A program made the position numbers and the translations under genes. Below are positions 35,751-48,663 of a stretch of 64,000 bases of DNA, piece by piece. The DNA is from Chlorokybus atmophyticus (taxonomy: Eukaryota; Streptophyta; Chlorokybophyceae; Chlorokybales; Chlorokybaceae). The stretch spans positions 432,037 to 496,036 of the forward strand of contig RHPI01001965.1 in assembly GCA_009103225.1 (NCBI GenBank). Reading direction: 5' to 3'. The notes beneath the pieces were generated by a model that did no database searches, had not been told where the DNA came from, and saw nothing but the letters and a program-made list of their open reading frames with translations. The number at the start of each line of letters is the position of its first letter. The first letter of the stretch is position 1.

Positions 35751-38700
35751 TCACGTGGAAGTGCAGTGAACGTTCACCCAATACTTGCCCTCTTGTACAC
35801 GGGCGCTGTCCTTGTCAAACATGGGGAGCAGCTGGACAATGCCTTTTACTTGCTCCAGAGTCACGACATCGAGATGTGGACCGCCTCGACGCTTTTCCCA
35901 TTCCAGAGCGATGCACTTTGTGTCGCTCGTCACATCCAGCTTCGTGTACCAGCGGACAAACACGACCTCCTTCCACACGCGCTCGCCGCTACCACCCCAC
36001 ACCACCACGCGCAGAAAAAGGAGTGCCTGAGCCCACCACGTCACGTTCACACCGTCCTCATCACCTTCCAACTCAAGTGTAGAGAACCAAGGCCGCCCAT
36101 GGAACATCCCAGTTGCGCGCGCCATGCTGACTCCTGATGTCATGTACACCGCTGCGCCTCCGTTCACCACGCGAACAGCACGCCACCCGTCGGCCAACTC
36201 CAGTTGTTCCCTCCTCAACCAGCTGTCCAGGGTGGCAGGCAGCTTGTCGGCAAATGGAGTCTTCAAGGCGACTTGGCGGCTACGCGCAGATCCGCTCCAG
36301 TACGGGCTGGACTCCCTCCTTGTCAGCACATCCATCCGTAGCAACTTGTCCGTCTTCTCCATGACATTACAGCACTGCTGCCGCGCCTGCGCCATGACCG
36401 AGCGCATCTCGGGATCCACGACCATGCCATCCTCTCTCACATATTCCGCACAGCTCCATGCCTTCAGGATACGTGCCTGGTAGTCCCGGTTGTTGCCACC
36501 ACGCGCCCACCGTTTGATATTTTGGGCGTGCGTCTGCTCCATGCGGTTGGCGCTGAACCAATCTGGGTGTCCACTGCTGACAATTGCCGGCCCAAAATGA
36601 GTGAGCTGATGCATCTTCTCGATCTTCCAACCTGACTTCTGTGCAGAATATGACGACAGTAGCGGATGCAACACTGCAGCTTTGAAGGCAGCCAGCTCGT
36701 TGTCGGCTGTGGTCAGGGTCTCTCTTGTGTGTTCATGCGCCTTCAGCAACTTCTTGTTCCACTGGGCAAGCGATGCGGCAGCAATGGTGAAGAAATCGTT
36801 GCCCTCACTGTCGAGCAGCAAACCGTCTGCGAGGACCGGCAGCAGCTGCAGCACCGCCACTTTCTCCACCACCTGAAAGGAGTGGTCGGACAGGAAGAAA
36901 TCTACTGTGCTTGTGGGTGCCTTGAAGTGCGAAACCCGCAGAGTCGCCTTGCATGCATTCAGCCTGTGCACATCTGCTCGTGAGCACGTGTTGTTGGCTT
37001 TTGTGTTCAACACAAAAGCAACACCAAAGACGTGCCTGGCCTGCAGAATCTGTCTCGTGGATGGACGCATTCGTTCCTTCGCGGCGTCGTACACAGCAGC
37101 AAGCAGGTGGTCAATGATGCCTCCCAGCACATGCATTGCGTCAGGGGCAAGACGAGAGTAGCAGTCAGCTCCCGGCACCCGCGACTGTCGCCAACCCCAC
37201 AGTGCATTCTGTTGCCAAACCACATTGCCTGGTTTCACGGAAAGCCATTCATCCTCACGAATGCCGGTAATTTGACCATTACCTCCTCGACATGCATGGA
37301 GTGCTGCTCTTTGAAAGCCTTGGCTGTCTGGCGTGCATTCCTAACACCGCTATGCAGGTCCGCCCGCAGCTGACGTATTGCTGGTGTGTAGAAGGCCTCG
37401 GTTCTCAATTCCCGGTCCTCATCCATCTCCAACAGATCTGATTTGGTGACGAGACAAACATCGCAAGGATGTCGTGTTTGGTTGCCCGACACAGTGCGTG
37501 CGAGTGTGGCAGTCTCCTACAACACGACAAACTCAGATGTTCTACTGACAACATCCTCCATGCACTGTTTGCTGGCGGGCTGCATCCGGTTACAACCATT
37601 CATGCCCACTACCTGCAAATCGCTGATGTAGTTGGCAAGCGCGGGAAACACACGACGCTCGATGCCATTCGGGTCGATGAGCTGCAGACCTTCCCAACTC
37701 GCCCGCTTCACATCCCCTAACACTACATTCAAAGCGTCATGAAAAATCTCACGTTTCCGAATGGAGAACGATTCCTTGCCCTGCGCCCAGGTGGGATGCC
37801 CGGCCACTGCGTGAACCACCGGCAGAAGCGCTATCATAACAACCCCCATGTTGCTAGCATACATGTCCCAACTGTAGTTGGCAAGCGATGCCATCAGAGG
37901 GTAGCCAGAGCGCTTGCCCGCGCTGTCCAGCGTGGTCTTGTCACTGTACAGAATGGCAGGCGCCAAGTAGGACGCTTCCCCCACCTCTCTCCTCAAATCC
38001 ACCTCCACATCCTTCCACCAATCGCCCGTGGAAGGATGGCCAAAGCTGTGCTCGTCACCAGTGTACTGGAGATTGAAGCCATTGGCGGCATGTGGATTGC
38101 CATACAACCGCGCGAGCCATACCTGCTCCGACCAAGAGCATTACTTACTATGCTGGCCTCAGAATAGATACTGCATCGATACTGCATTAGGTACTGCATT
38201 TCACAGACCTTGGCCGGCATATATGTGACGCAGATGTCCTGATCCTCAGGGTCTCCAGGCTTGCGCAGGTCAGCCGTCACGTAGTTCTGATACGGCAGCA
38301 CACTCGCATGTGCATATGTGACATGGCTCTGATGGTTGAAGCACATGCACCGCACACCGTGAACACACCTCAGACTGAGAGAAAGCAATCGTGGTCCGGA
38401 GGTAGCTGGCCGCATGCACACCGGTCTCCCACTGGAGCTCTTCCGTCAGGAAGTGTGCATTTCGGATGCACTTGATGATCCGCCCCATGTCGGAGGCCGA
38501 CAGGCCTTGGCCGTTGTTGCACTGCACGAATGCCACTGCAAGAGCATGCTCCGAGCCATACCACCTGGATTCCGACGCGTGCGAAGGGACGCCTCCACTT
38601 CCATGTTGGCGTGCCACAGGTTTCTCAGGCACACGCACACATCGAAAGCCCTCGTTCACTTCCTCCTCCTCCTGTTGCTGCTGTGCGTGTGTCTCCTGAA

Positions 38701-38893
38701 GGAATCCTTCAGCATCAAGCATGTGAGCATCCTGGATCGAACTCCCCGGTTCAACATGACCCGCATCGTACTGTAATGGACGCTGGCCGACATACAGCTT
38801 GATCTGCTTGCACACCCTGCTGCTAATAATGTGCATGTAGACCGAGCTGCGTGTGGCGAAGCGCATGTGGCAATACGGACAAAGGACTCCCAT
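35751..38893 (-). CDS. Plavaka-like transposase
   Basis: Five phase-0 exons: 38369-38893, 38209-38328, 37613-38122, 37283-37513 and 35751-37253 (about 962 aa). The start codon begins MGVLCPYCHMRFATRSSVYM, a C2H2-like finger typical of the family N-terminus. The family core follows: LAPAILYSDKTTLDSAGK (Asp near 276), HPCDVC, LAPDAMHVLGGIIDHL (Asp near 500) and MEQTHAQNIKRWARGGNN (Glu near 701). These three acidic residues are the likely RNase H-fold DDE triad. Plavaka elements were described mainly from fungi; a copy beside algal genes is notable. The last two exons need a 29-nt intron (37254-37282, GT...AG). If that is not spliced, a frameshift disrupts the protein at about residue 462. Confidence 0.85.
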
Positions 38894-39396
38894 ATCTCAC
38901 TACTAACGTCGACACAGGTGTCGCCAATGTAACCTGCATCATATCCAGCAACACGCACACCCGCCGCCGCCGCCGCCACCGCCACCGCTACCGCTACCCT
39001 TGCATGCCAGAGGCGGGAAACTTGGCCGCCAGTCACTGGCTCCGTCGTACCATTATAATGGTACGAACGAGCCATTGCACGTCCAGGGTGAGTCTCTGGA
39101 TATTTTTATATACATATATATTCTGATTGAACCGTTTCAATGGTACGAAGATGCCTTTGCCAAAAGGTCTAGGCATTGTACAAAGGTACCATTGAAATGG
39201 TACCTTTGTACAATGGCAATGGCAGTTCGTACCATTGACAACTCTGGCAATGTCAGTCCCCCTGCGCATGAAAACACCATTGATAGCTCCGCCAAGCTAT
39301 GCCCTTACAGGGGCGTGATGCCGAGGGTATGTGGCGTTTGGAAGATCGTTGGCGGCGCTGCCAGGGGCGTAGTGGGCATTGTGGTCGAGGTCCGGG
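38894..39396. promoter_or_regulatory. Divergent promoter 2 with long ATGGTAC palindromes
   Basis: It lies between the transposase (-) and the small acidic protein (+). An almost perfect 38-bp palindrome lies at 39037-39074, and a 42-bp inverted repeat with 20-bp perfect arms and a 2-bp spacer at 39174-39215. TGGCTCCGTCGTACCAT at 39037 matches TGGCTCTGTCGTACCAT in promoter 1, about 10 kb away, in 16 of 17 positions. A CCGCCG-rich run (about 38958-38995) mirrors the GGC run of promoter 1. Confidence 0.7.
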
Positions 39397-40252
39397 ATGA
39401 ATTCCATGTTCGCACAGGGCGGGCAGGGTGCCGGAGGGGTGTCCTCGGTGTCAAACCCCACCAAGACTACCAAGGGCACATCCAATGACAACAGTGACTC
39501 GGGCGATATCTTACAGGGCTCCCCATCCGAGTGGGCAAAGGCACACCACAATACTGCCTCTAAGAAAATCCGACCCACCAGCAGCTGCGACCACGGCGAC
39601 ATGATTGAAGGGACCAAACAAGACTGGCATAACCAAGGTGGGTTACGATGCACTGTCAATGCCACATGCTAGGGTTCTTTTATCTTGCACATGCACAGCC
39701 TCAAGTATCTTGCACTTGACATACATTGTCAATACGACATGCACACCCTCATGCACAACCTCCAGTGTCATGCACATGAACAGCATGACCAATCTCGCAA
39801 ATGCACAGCCTATTTCTACTTGCGGGAGCTCACAAGTCGCAAAAGAGAAGCTGCGGAGTCAAACGAACGGGTAATCTATGACCTAGTTTAATGTTTCCAG
39901 CGGTAATTAAGCAGTATGCTTGCAGATTGCCATGTTGGTCAGAGTGAACCAAGAGCAGCGCGGCAGGCTGACTGTCTGCCTGGCGGAGTGCAACAAAGCG
40001 GAAGACGAGGTAAGCGTGTGTATGCTGATGGGCTAGTCCTCTGGCAGCACGCCACTCTTACAGCATTACCAAATGCAGGTGGTCACTCTCAAAGCGACCA
40101 TCAAGCGCATGCGCGTGCACGGCGAGGCGCTGACATTCAAGCTGAAGGACGAAGTAGCCGCTGTACTGTCAGCGAGCGAGGCAGCGGATGAAGATGACTC
40201 CGGCGTTGAAGCAGAAGACTCGTCGGAGGAGGAACAGGAGGAGGGGGTTTGA
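39397..40252 (+). CDS. Small acidic coiled-coil protein of the transposon
   Basis: Four phase-consistent exons: 39397-39637, 39809-39870, 39926-40009 and 40079-40252 (about 186 aa). The N-terminal part is polar and Ser/Thr-rich (MNSMFAQGGQGAGG). A charged helical middle follows (LRELTSRKREAAESNER, then VRVNQEQRGRLTVCLAECNK), then TLKATIKRMRVHGEALTFKL and an acidic tail (EDDSGVEAEDSSEEEQEEG). I know no family. The divergent arrangement with the transposase mirrors the unknown/OTU pair, so co-expression with the transposase is likely. The first exon could start upstream. Confidence 0.55.
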
Positions 40253-41635
40253 GGAGGAGTTCTTAGGCAGGCACCACGGGTTGACAAGCTGCGCATGAGT
40301 CCGACAGCTAGACTCAATGTTATAGGATAGTTTCATGCGCAAGTCGGCTGCTCAGTTGTGAGTGGACATACTCTCACCACTGCCCGTACATTGTATATAT
40401 TGTGGGCTTTTAGGTGCAAGACCAAACAATCAGTCCAAGGTTTGTACAAGCTGCATGGCATGTTAGTGTTGGCTTACGGCAAGAATTGCCAACTTTTGTC
40501 AAATGGCAAGGGTCACATATTAACAGCAGTGTAACGGCAAAGAAACTGCCGGCTATGGCTGTCAGATGTCCGTAACTACCGGTTAACGGCCGTCTGTGCA
40601 CATCGACCAAAGGGTAACTGGTTGACAACTCTCGGCCGGTTAGTGCCACTGACAACCACTTTCGGCCCGCGACCGTCTGCGTCAGTCCACTTAAGCCAAC
40701 GGCAAACCCAACAGTCCAAAAGTAATATTTCAGGCAGCAACAGGCAGGCTCAGGCAGGCTCAGGCACCAGTCAGTCCCTCAGTCCTTAGTCAGTCACCGT
40801 GTAAAATTTGCGATGGATCAACCGCCATGGCCATTGAATGATCGCTAGCACGACACTTAGCAGTGTGACCTCACATCTCACATGCTCGTTCAGACTGCTA
40901 GGGCGCATCAGCCCGTGGGACAGCAACATGTTAATTGCAAACTTGCTTCTGTCCATAGACGAGCGCGAGTTCCGTCAAGGGTATGCTAAGATTGCCGCTC
41001 GGCAAGGCGTTCAACCTATTGTTGCCTTACCATTGGCAATTGATGACATGCGCGTGCTGATCTGGTACTTTTGCATCAGCTGTGTACCCTACCTCAGCCA
41101 TTGACAGTCATATGTGACAAGGCTGTCGTCTGGCGCTACTATGCATTTTGCGTGTAACTGTGGTGCACATGGCAACGGGGTGGTAAAGGAGCGCGTTCAC
41201 ATGTGCATGAAGTACAAGCGGCAGGATCCGGGCTGACGGCCACTGTAACACATCTCTAGAATTACAGCACTTGAGGTGTACCAGACAAGTGCGCAGCAAT
41301 GGTATGCATGTGGAGTTCTCTGAAGTGCTATATGTATCTATCTAACCTACTGTCGCTGAATCCGCTTCGCCATCACCGCTGGTCCTCTGTTTCAGCCTGC
41401 TGCCAAGAATAGGTTACAGGGGAAGAACACAGCATGTCTGGCAACTGCGCATACCATGCTGTTGTGCGCTGCTGCAAGGCATGTGGCATATATAGGCCGC
41501 ACCTGCGGTTGCACTCTTTTCGGCGTGGTGCCGCTCAGAGCGCCTTCTATGCTAGTATTACTCTGAAAGACATACAAGCTTGAGGTACATGGAGAAGTTC
41601 CGCCATCATGCACCTTTATTTACACGAAGGTACGC
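40253..41635. other. Intergenic right of the Plavaka genes
   Basis: No gene is supported. CAGGCTCAGG tandems (about 40735-40768) and CAGTCAGTCC/CAGTCAGTCACC tandems (about 40770-40800) could mark subterminal DNA of the transposon. The right terminus probably lies here but was not identified. The frame at 40838-41104 has no recognisable domain. Confidence 0.45.
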
Positions 41636-44600
41636 TTACCCACCGCACAAAAGCAAAAATGTATAGATAGCGTCCAGGGTTGATGCTGTTTTTGGGTACT
41701 CGCGCACCTCGTTTAAACCATTCAGGCCAAGAGCCTTATTTCCGAAAATAAGTTGCCAATTGCGGAACACTGGCCACCACACAGCAGAGTGCCATTCAGG
41801 CACCAACACCACAGCTGGCAGCTGGTAATACTGCATTAACGCTATGGCTTCATGCATGAGAGCTAATGGAGGGTGACACCAAACAAAGCCGCCTTCCAAA
41901 CTTCTTAGAACACCACGCCGGTTTGTAGTTAAAACATTTCCCAAGCTTCCAGGCATGTGTATGTAACTGAAGTAAGCGGGTGCTTTGCTATTCCAATCAG
42001 CTGCAAAACAATATAATGTTGAATGTTGCTGTACATGTGCAGTTGCATCTAGGGTCAAGGCCCAATCCCCTCTGTCCTTGTTCAGCATTTGAATCGCTGG
42101 TGGACAATTGTCAATGATGTGCACTGTACAATGCCGGGGATCGTGCGTGCGCGCCACTTAAATAACCGCTTGCACATAGGCCAGTGCATCCTTCACGGCC
42201 GAAGGCAGTACCATATGCTCAGGCTTGAAGTTGCCGGCCAGGCCAGGCCAAGGCGTTCGTATTACTCACATTATCGTCGCATGCATCTGTGGCCAGTGCC
42301 ATCCCATCACCTGACGAGCAGAAATGCTTGCAGGAATAAATGCTAGCTTCAACACGATCAATTTGCCAGCAATGCACGCCAGGTGACGCTTCGTTTATAT
42401 GGGAGCCTCTGCTAATTCATTCATCGGCTGCAATAGCTTGGCTAGCTTGCTTGCGGGAATGGAAAAAGAGCCGGTCACTGCGTCCACCAGCAGACCCAAC
42501 AACTGCACCACTTGCTCAGGCCACAATTGGCTTTTCTTCACATAAATAAATATGCCAAGCGTCTTAAATACATACAGCACGCGGCGAATGCGCCAGCACA
42601 GATGTCAACGATGGCAATGGCAAAAGTGCATGTCGTAAATATAGGCAAGGCAGGGAAAACCCATTGCCCGTAAAGGCGTAAAGATAGTTGACAACAAGGT
42701 TGTAAACAACCAACATGCTTGATTCAGGCCGAATGGCAGCACATTCCATCTATATGTGATATCAGCAAATTCGAAAGCCAAGTAAGGCTTGCTGTCCTCA
42801 TGAATGGGCACATGATGATAACTAGACTTCACATCTGCTGTTACTTACCAAAATTGGTGCTTCGTGTACAATTAAACATCTCGTAACCGCTCATAGCTGA
42901 AGGGAATGTGAGGCAAAAAGAGATTGATATACCTTAAATCCATAACGAGTCTTCAACGTTTTTCCTGCTTGACCACACCTACGCTAGTGACCACCGCCAC
43001 GCTATGCGCATTAACATTAAAGATTGCTCCTGTTGTCACCACATTCGCCAATTTAGCGACAACGTAATTGCAATATATATAGGCGAACTTGCCAATTCCA
43101 AACACCACTGGTGTTGGAGAATCGCGTGACAGTATAGTTGTAATATCATCAACACCGAAACCTTCGGCCTTTATCAGCGCATATACTTCTTCCCACTTGC
43201 GTCGATCCGATGCGTGAGTGCCCACCCATTGTAAGCGATACCCGTAACGCAATCAGTCAAGCACAAATGCCTTCTTGTCTTGCATAGTCAACTGGACTTT
43301 AGTGGTCTGGGCTGCAAGCCGTTGCTGCAAAGAGGCTGCCATTAAGTTCTCCGCATTTAAAGTTTCAATGCATAACTGCTTTGCCCATTGAGTTGCAGAG
43401 GAGGGAAACTGTTTAAAGCCACTCAGCACTTGTGACAACTCCGCATATATGGAACGAATGTCTTCTGTTGTGCAGCAGGTACGCTCGCAGCAGTGTGTTG
43501 CACTTGTGGAATTGCATGAATGTGCTCCTCTAGTGGGGACAAAGGGTCTATTGCAAATGCTGGCATTACAGGATCCCACTCTGCCTGCATGCAGTCATCC
43601 TCGTAAATACTACTAATAGCTATCAGTCTTTTAGGTGTGCTATGTCTACGCACATGCAAGTCAATTAGACCATGCCCGAATCCAGTATTAGCGTGACCCA
43701 TACGAAATGCACCCGCCACGTAACATAACAGCTGTGCAGCACGCACATGCTATTATCAGCATTGAATAGCTGCACTTATGGTACACTGTGGTACATGATC
43801 CCAAACAGCATACATGCGCACGTGCGCATTGCTATGATACACACCAGCACCAGCACCTCTCGACATGCACTACCACCGCAATATAGCTACTCAGCAGCTA
43901 TACTGGGCTCAACTCACTGCTGTAATACTAAGCGTGGCTGCTCTTGCACGGGGACATAGTATGCTACCTGCTTAGCGGGTGCAGCCTGTTGACCGTAATA
44001 GCCGCCTCCGCAACTGAAGCCACCACGACCGCGGCCAGGCTGGAAGTGGGTTTTCCCCTCTTCTGCGACCGAGCGCCTGTAGGCGCACAATTGTGGTATG
44101 TCACATAGATCAGGTGAGGCTTGTAAACATGCCATGCTGCAATGCTGCATGCACATTGTGTGCAACCTTAAGAGGCACGGATGAGCACTCTGCCCTCTCA
44201 TATTCAACAAGTTGAGCATTGCTAACAATGACCACTACATGCGTACCTTGTAGCTTCATCAACAAAGGGCTGCATGCACATTGTGTGCAGCCATGAGCAC
44301 AGGTGATGCACACATTGTGCGACTTGATGATTGCACATTGTACACTTTCAATGTCTTGTGTGCATTGCACATAATGCCTCTATAGTAGATGCGCATTGCC
44401 GCAACGCGGCGTTGTTTACTATGCATTTTACAACAATGCCAACACTCACAACGAATGTGGTGATTGACCAAGTTGACAGTATCAGCTTGCAATTAACAAG
44501 TAAACTTGCAGAGGAGCGGATGTCTTTCCCTTTTGTATAACCGCTTTACCTTGGAAGGTGTTGGCGAGCTTGGTGAGGCGGCGGATGATCTTGTCTTCCT

Positions 44601-45464
44601 TGTCGTGGGCGATGCAAGCATCATTGATAATACCACGCACCCCCGACTCAAAAGCTGTAGCAAAGTCCAGGCTATTGTGCACATGCGTGAGCACCATCCG
44701 ATAGAAATGCCACCATCCATGACACTGGCGGACTTGTGAAAAAGGTGCAACCAATTGCCTCGAAGCAGGCTTAAGCTTGCACGCCTGGTGAGAGCTTGCG
44801 CAAACCTTGCTCCTCCCACAATGCATACATCTCCGTGTTCCTGGACAGGCGTTTGGTGAATCGTCTTGAAGCATGTTGTATGCTGGGCAGAAGAGTCGGA
44901 GCTGCCATCATTTAAGGATGACGACGATGACGATGACAAAGTCGATGAGGATGTGCGCTTCTTTGGGTGTGTAAAAGCCTTAATCTTCTTCTTCTTCTTC
45001 TTCTTCTTGTTTTTGTGCCTCTTTTTCATCACCTCCTCTTCCTACACAGATGACAATGCCTCCCCTCTGCTACCGCAACGGCGTGGCACCTTGGGTAGCT
45101 TCACAGCGGCCTGTGCAGCGTCTTCCAGAGTCACGCCCTGCTCCTGCATCACAGCGTCACACTTGACACCAGCCTGTGCATGTGACTTCGGCGGTGGCAC
45201 CAGCTGCGTAGCTATAGGGGCAGGCTGCGGAGGCCTCATGTCGGCCGTGCTGTTTTGCCCCTCATCGGCTGGACCTCCAGCAGCCTGCTCAGCGGCCTCG
45301 TCAGGCCGCGCAGCCTCTAGCGGCCGCTTTCTTCCGGCCGCGCTGCCGCCAGCAGCCGTAGGCCGAGTCTTCCAAAACTTTACTCTCAAAACTTTCACCG
45401 AACCTTCGGCTGGCAGCGGCGTCGCCAGCAACGCCGTTGAGGTGACGGCCGTTACTGCAATCAC
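41636..45464 (-). pseudogene. Decayed DIRS-like (tyrosine-recombinase type) retroelement
   Basis: Read leftwards. 45464-44482 is a gag-like region with a poly-Lys stretch and a Cys/His motif (CMHCGRSKVC), in shifted frames. 44104-43914 is Gly/Arg-rich (QPGRGRGGFSCGGG). At 43252-42605 is an RT in pieces: SVGVVKQEKR, a stop, RLVMDLRYINLFLPH, then VKSSYHHVPIHEDSKPYLAF and VLPFGLNQA. The active-site region reads YIYDMHF rather than YxDD. At 42157-41636 is the downstream block PGSLG...VWCHPPLAL...VVLVPEWHSAVWW, which fits DIRS/Ngaro-type RT-RNase H-methylase polyproteins. No recombinase was seen. Several stops and frameshifts show it is dead. Confidence 0.6.
44979..45012. repeat. TTC/CTT microsatellite
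   Basis: A (TTC)n tract encodes the poly-Lys run of the decayed gag on the minus strand. Confidence 0.9.
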
Positions 45465-45800
45465 TGCTTAACACGTGTATCACTTAAAACCCTAGCATTA
45501 ACTGATACCATCCTTTACTCGTGTTAGTCGTTTATTATAAGCAACTCGCTGGCCAATAGTTGGCGCCGACGAGTATTGCCCAATCTTTGGCTACAACATT
45601 GCTAATCATGGTGTAAAGCTGCGCTAACGGCCGTAACTGCATTCACTGCTTAACACGTGTATTACTTAAAACCCTAGCCTTCACTGTTACCATCCTTTAC
45701 TCGTGTTAGTTGTTTGTTATAAGCAACTCGCTGGCCAATAGTTGACGCCGACGAGTATTGCCCAGCCTTTGGCTACAACATTGCTAACCAAGGTGTAAAG
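45439..45800. repeat. Two tandem copies of a roughly 182-bp repeat
   Basis: Units start near 45446 and 45628 (cggccgt.actgca.tcactgcttaacacgtgtat...). They run through aactcgctggccaatagttg and gacgagtattgcccag to a shared gctacaacattgctaa end. A third copy lies at 25490-25640. They abut the DIRS-like gag and may be its terminal repeats. Confidence 0.85.
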
Positions 45801-45839
45801 TTGCGCTAACAACATCGCCGACCAACCGCTCAGCTAACG

Positions 45840-47800
45840 CCACTTTAAAACAAACACGATTACTGAGGAAGATGCCGCAGCACTGAAAAGATTGCAACGG
45901 CGGTATGTACTACTACATACACTACGATAAAAAAGTAATGCCGAATTGTCTCGAACTTTAGTAGCCAATTAGGTCTTTGGGACCTTAACAACACAGACAT
46001 TATTGCACTCCATTGACGTCATTGTCAAAGTAGCAAAAGGCTGAAGTAACAAACAACTCTTCATGTAGAGTGCGGGTGGATGTATGTAGCATTATGATAA
46101 CTGGGGTGCTTAAGTGTAAAGGAGCCATTGTACTGGTGTGTAAGAAGTATTGACTATTATACTTGGCCACGGAGATCTTCACCCCAACCTACAAACGTGT
46201 GTGACCACGCCCTAATAACATTTTTATGTAATCGGGCTCAACTTCCAATATACATAGCGTCGGGCCTTAAAGTTCCGAGGAAAATAAGCAATTTTGCAAA
46301 GAAGCTCGTATGTCATCGAGTGCACTTCGGGTCACCAATTACAAGGTTTTTATATAAAAATATAATATATTCAAATTGTTCGGCTGTTGCAATGATCACC
46401 ATGACCGCCTTTTATAACAATACATTCAAAACAAACGAAGGATGCCATGTTGACATTCTTTAGTGAGTTTAATAACTTGTTATGACAGCAAATTGCAATG
46501 CGGTTGTTTCTCATACATATACTATTATAGTATATCATAATGCCTTCGATTCATTAATTGTGCAAAAGCTTGTGCGTTATTTCACATTTAAACCGTATCA
46601 ATTTACTTTTTGATACATTGTTAATTACGTTTATATAGTTTATATAAACCGAATGCAAGATACTTAACAGAATAAATGCATAGTATTACTACTAATAGAT
46701 CACATATAATAAAACACAACATTTCTCTATATTAACAACTTGCGGTTAACCACTATAAGACTTCATATGTATCTACAATAGCATTAAAACATATTACGGT
46801 ATTGTTTAGCAATTGCATGAAAACATACGAGAAATAATCAAAAAGTAAATTTGATGCATTTGGGTAAGTAAGCTGTGCAAAACTTTGCGCGCTTCGCGCG
46901 CATAAGAAGAAAAACTTTTATTATTATTGACCTTCTCAATAAAATGAAGCAAGCAGCTAATGTCAAAAACAAATCCAATGTATTGAGGCGTGTATGATGT
47001 GCAAAAGGTTGGGCGCTGCGCGCACATGTATGATGTGTTTAATGTATATTGTTGCTTATATATAATCATTCATACACTATTTAAGCGTACAATATTGTTA
47101 TGCCATCAACCGCGGCATATGCAACATATTGGTGGGTAAACAAAGTATGTAGACCTGAGTAAGCTTACTCAGGCAACAAATCATGGTAAAATCTTCTACC
47201 TCTTTAACACACTTTATCAGTAACTCGTAATTGCAAGCAGAGTAAATGATGAAAAGCAAATTTGATGACTTTCGATATGTAAGATGCCAAAAATCTTGCG
47301 CGCGAAATGCGTAAAGGGAATGTGCTTTATGTGTGTAAACATTCCTGGTTAATTTTTCATGTTAGTCCACCATAAAAGGTATTATATCTCCATGAACTAG
47401 ATGTTCTTTTAGCTACTCTTGTGTTAACTGACAATGTGATTTCATTACGAATCTATGATACAAATATTGGCAACTATGAATATTAGTATCATGATCTCTC
47501 TATAATAGAAAACTTGTAACGCAAAATTAAATAAGCATTGAAAAACACATATGTGTACATGACGTGATTTTGGGTTGCGCTTCACGCTTACATGTATAAG
47601 TATAGATTATACACATGTTAAAAATGCATTAATATATATAATAACATATACTTTAATACATGAATATATACACATACATAAATGGTAGGCATTAAATAGG
47701 CAGGACAAATTGTAAAATATACATAAAGTGAGGCAACATTGTAAAGCAAGACATCATTTACTTAGATATAAGTGTTTGTGCTTTACTACGAAGAAACATG
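45840..47800. other. AT-rich island with repeated GC hairpins
   Basis: Base composition drops sharply to AT-rich with no convincing ORF. At least three diverged copies of a block (aaatttgatg...gtgcaaaa.ctttGCGCGC) occur near 46845-46915, 46965-47040 and 47255-47330. Each has a GCGC-rich palindrome in otherwise AT DNA (gcgcgcttcgcgcgc at about 46888). The pattern recalls organelle intergenic DNA of green algae, but no organelle gene was found. Confidence 0.6.

Positions 47801-48663
<863 letters not shown>

Larger units (their letters stand above)
27059..40252. mobile_element. Plavaka-type (CACTA superfamily) DNA transposon with cargo genes
   Basis: The extent given is only that of the genes; I found no terminal inverted repeats or target duplication, so the real ends lie outside. 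Gene order: unknown acidic protein (-), OTU protease (+), RING-like protein (+), Tudor-DNA methyltransferase (+), Plavaka transposase (-), small coiled-coil acidic protein (+). The six belong together on three grounds. There are no host-like genes between them. Two of the three intergenic gaps are divergent promoters sharing a sequence motif. All three gaps contain ATGGTAC palindromes. Membership of the two outermost genes is the least certain. Confidence 0.75.
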
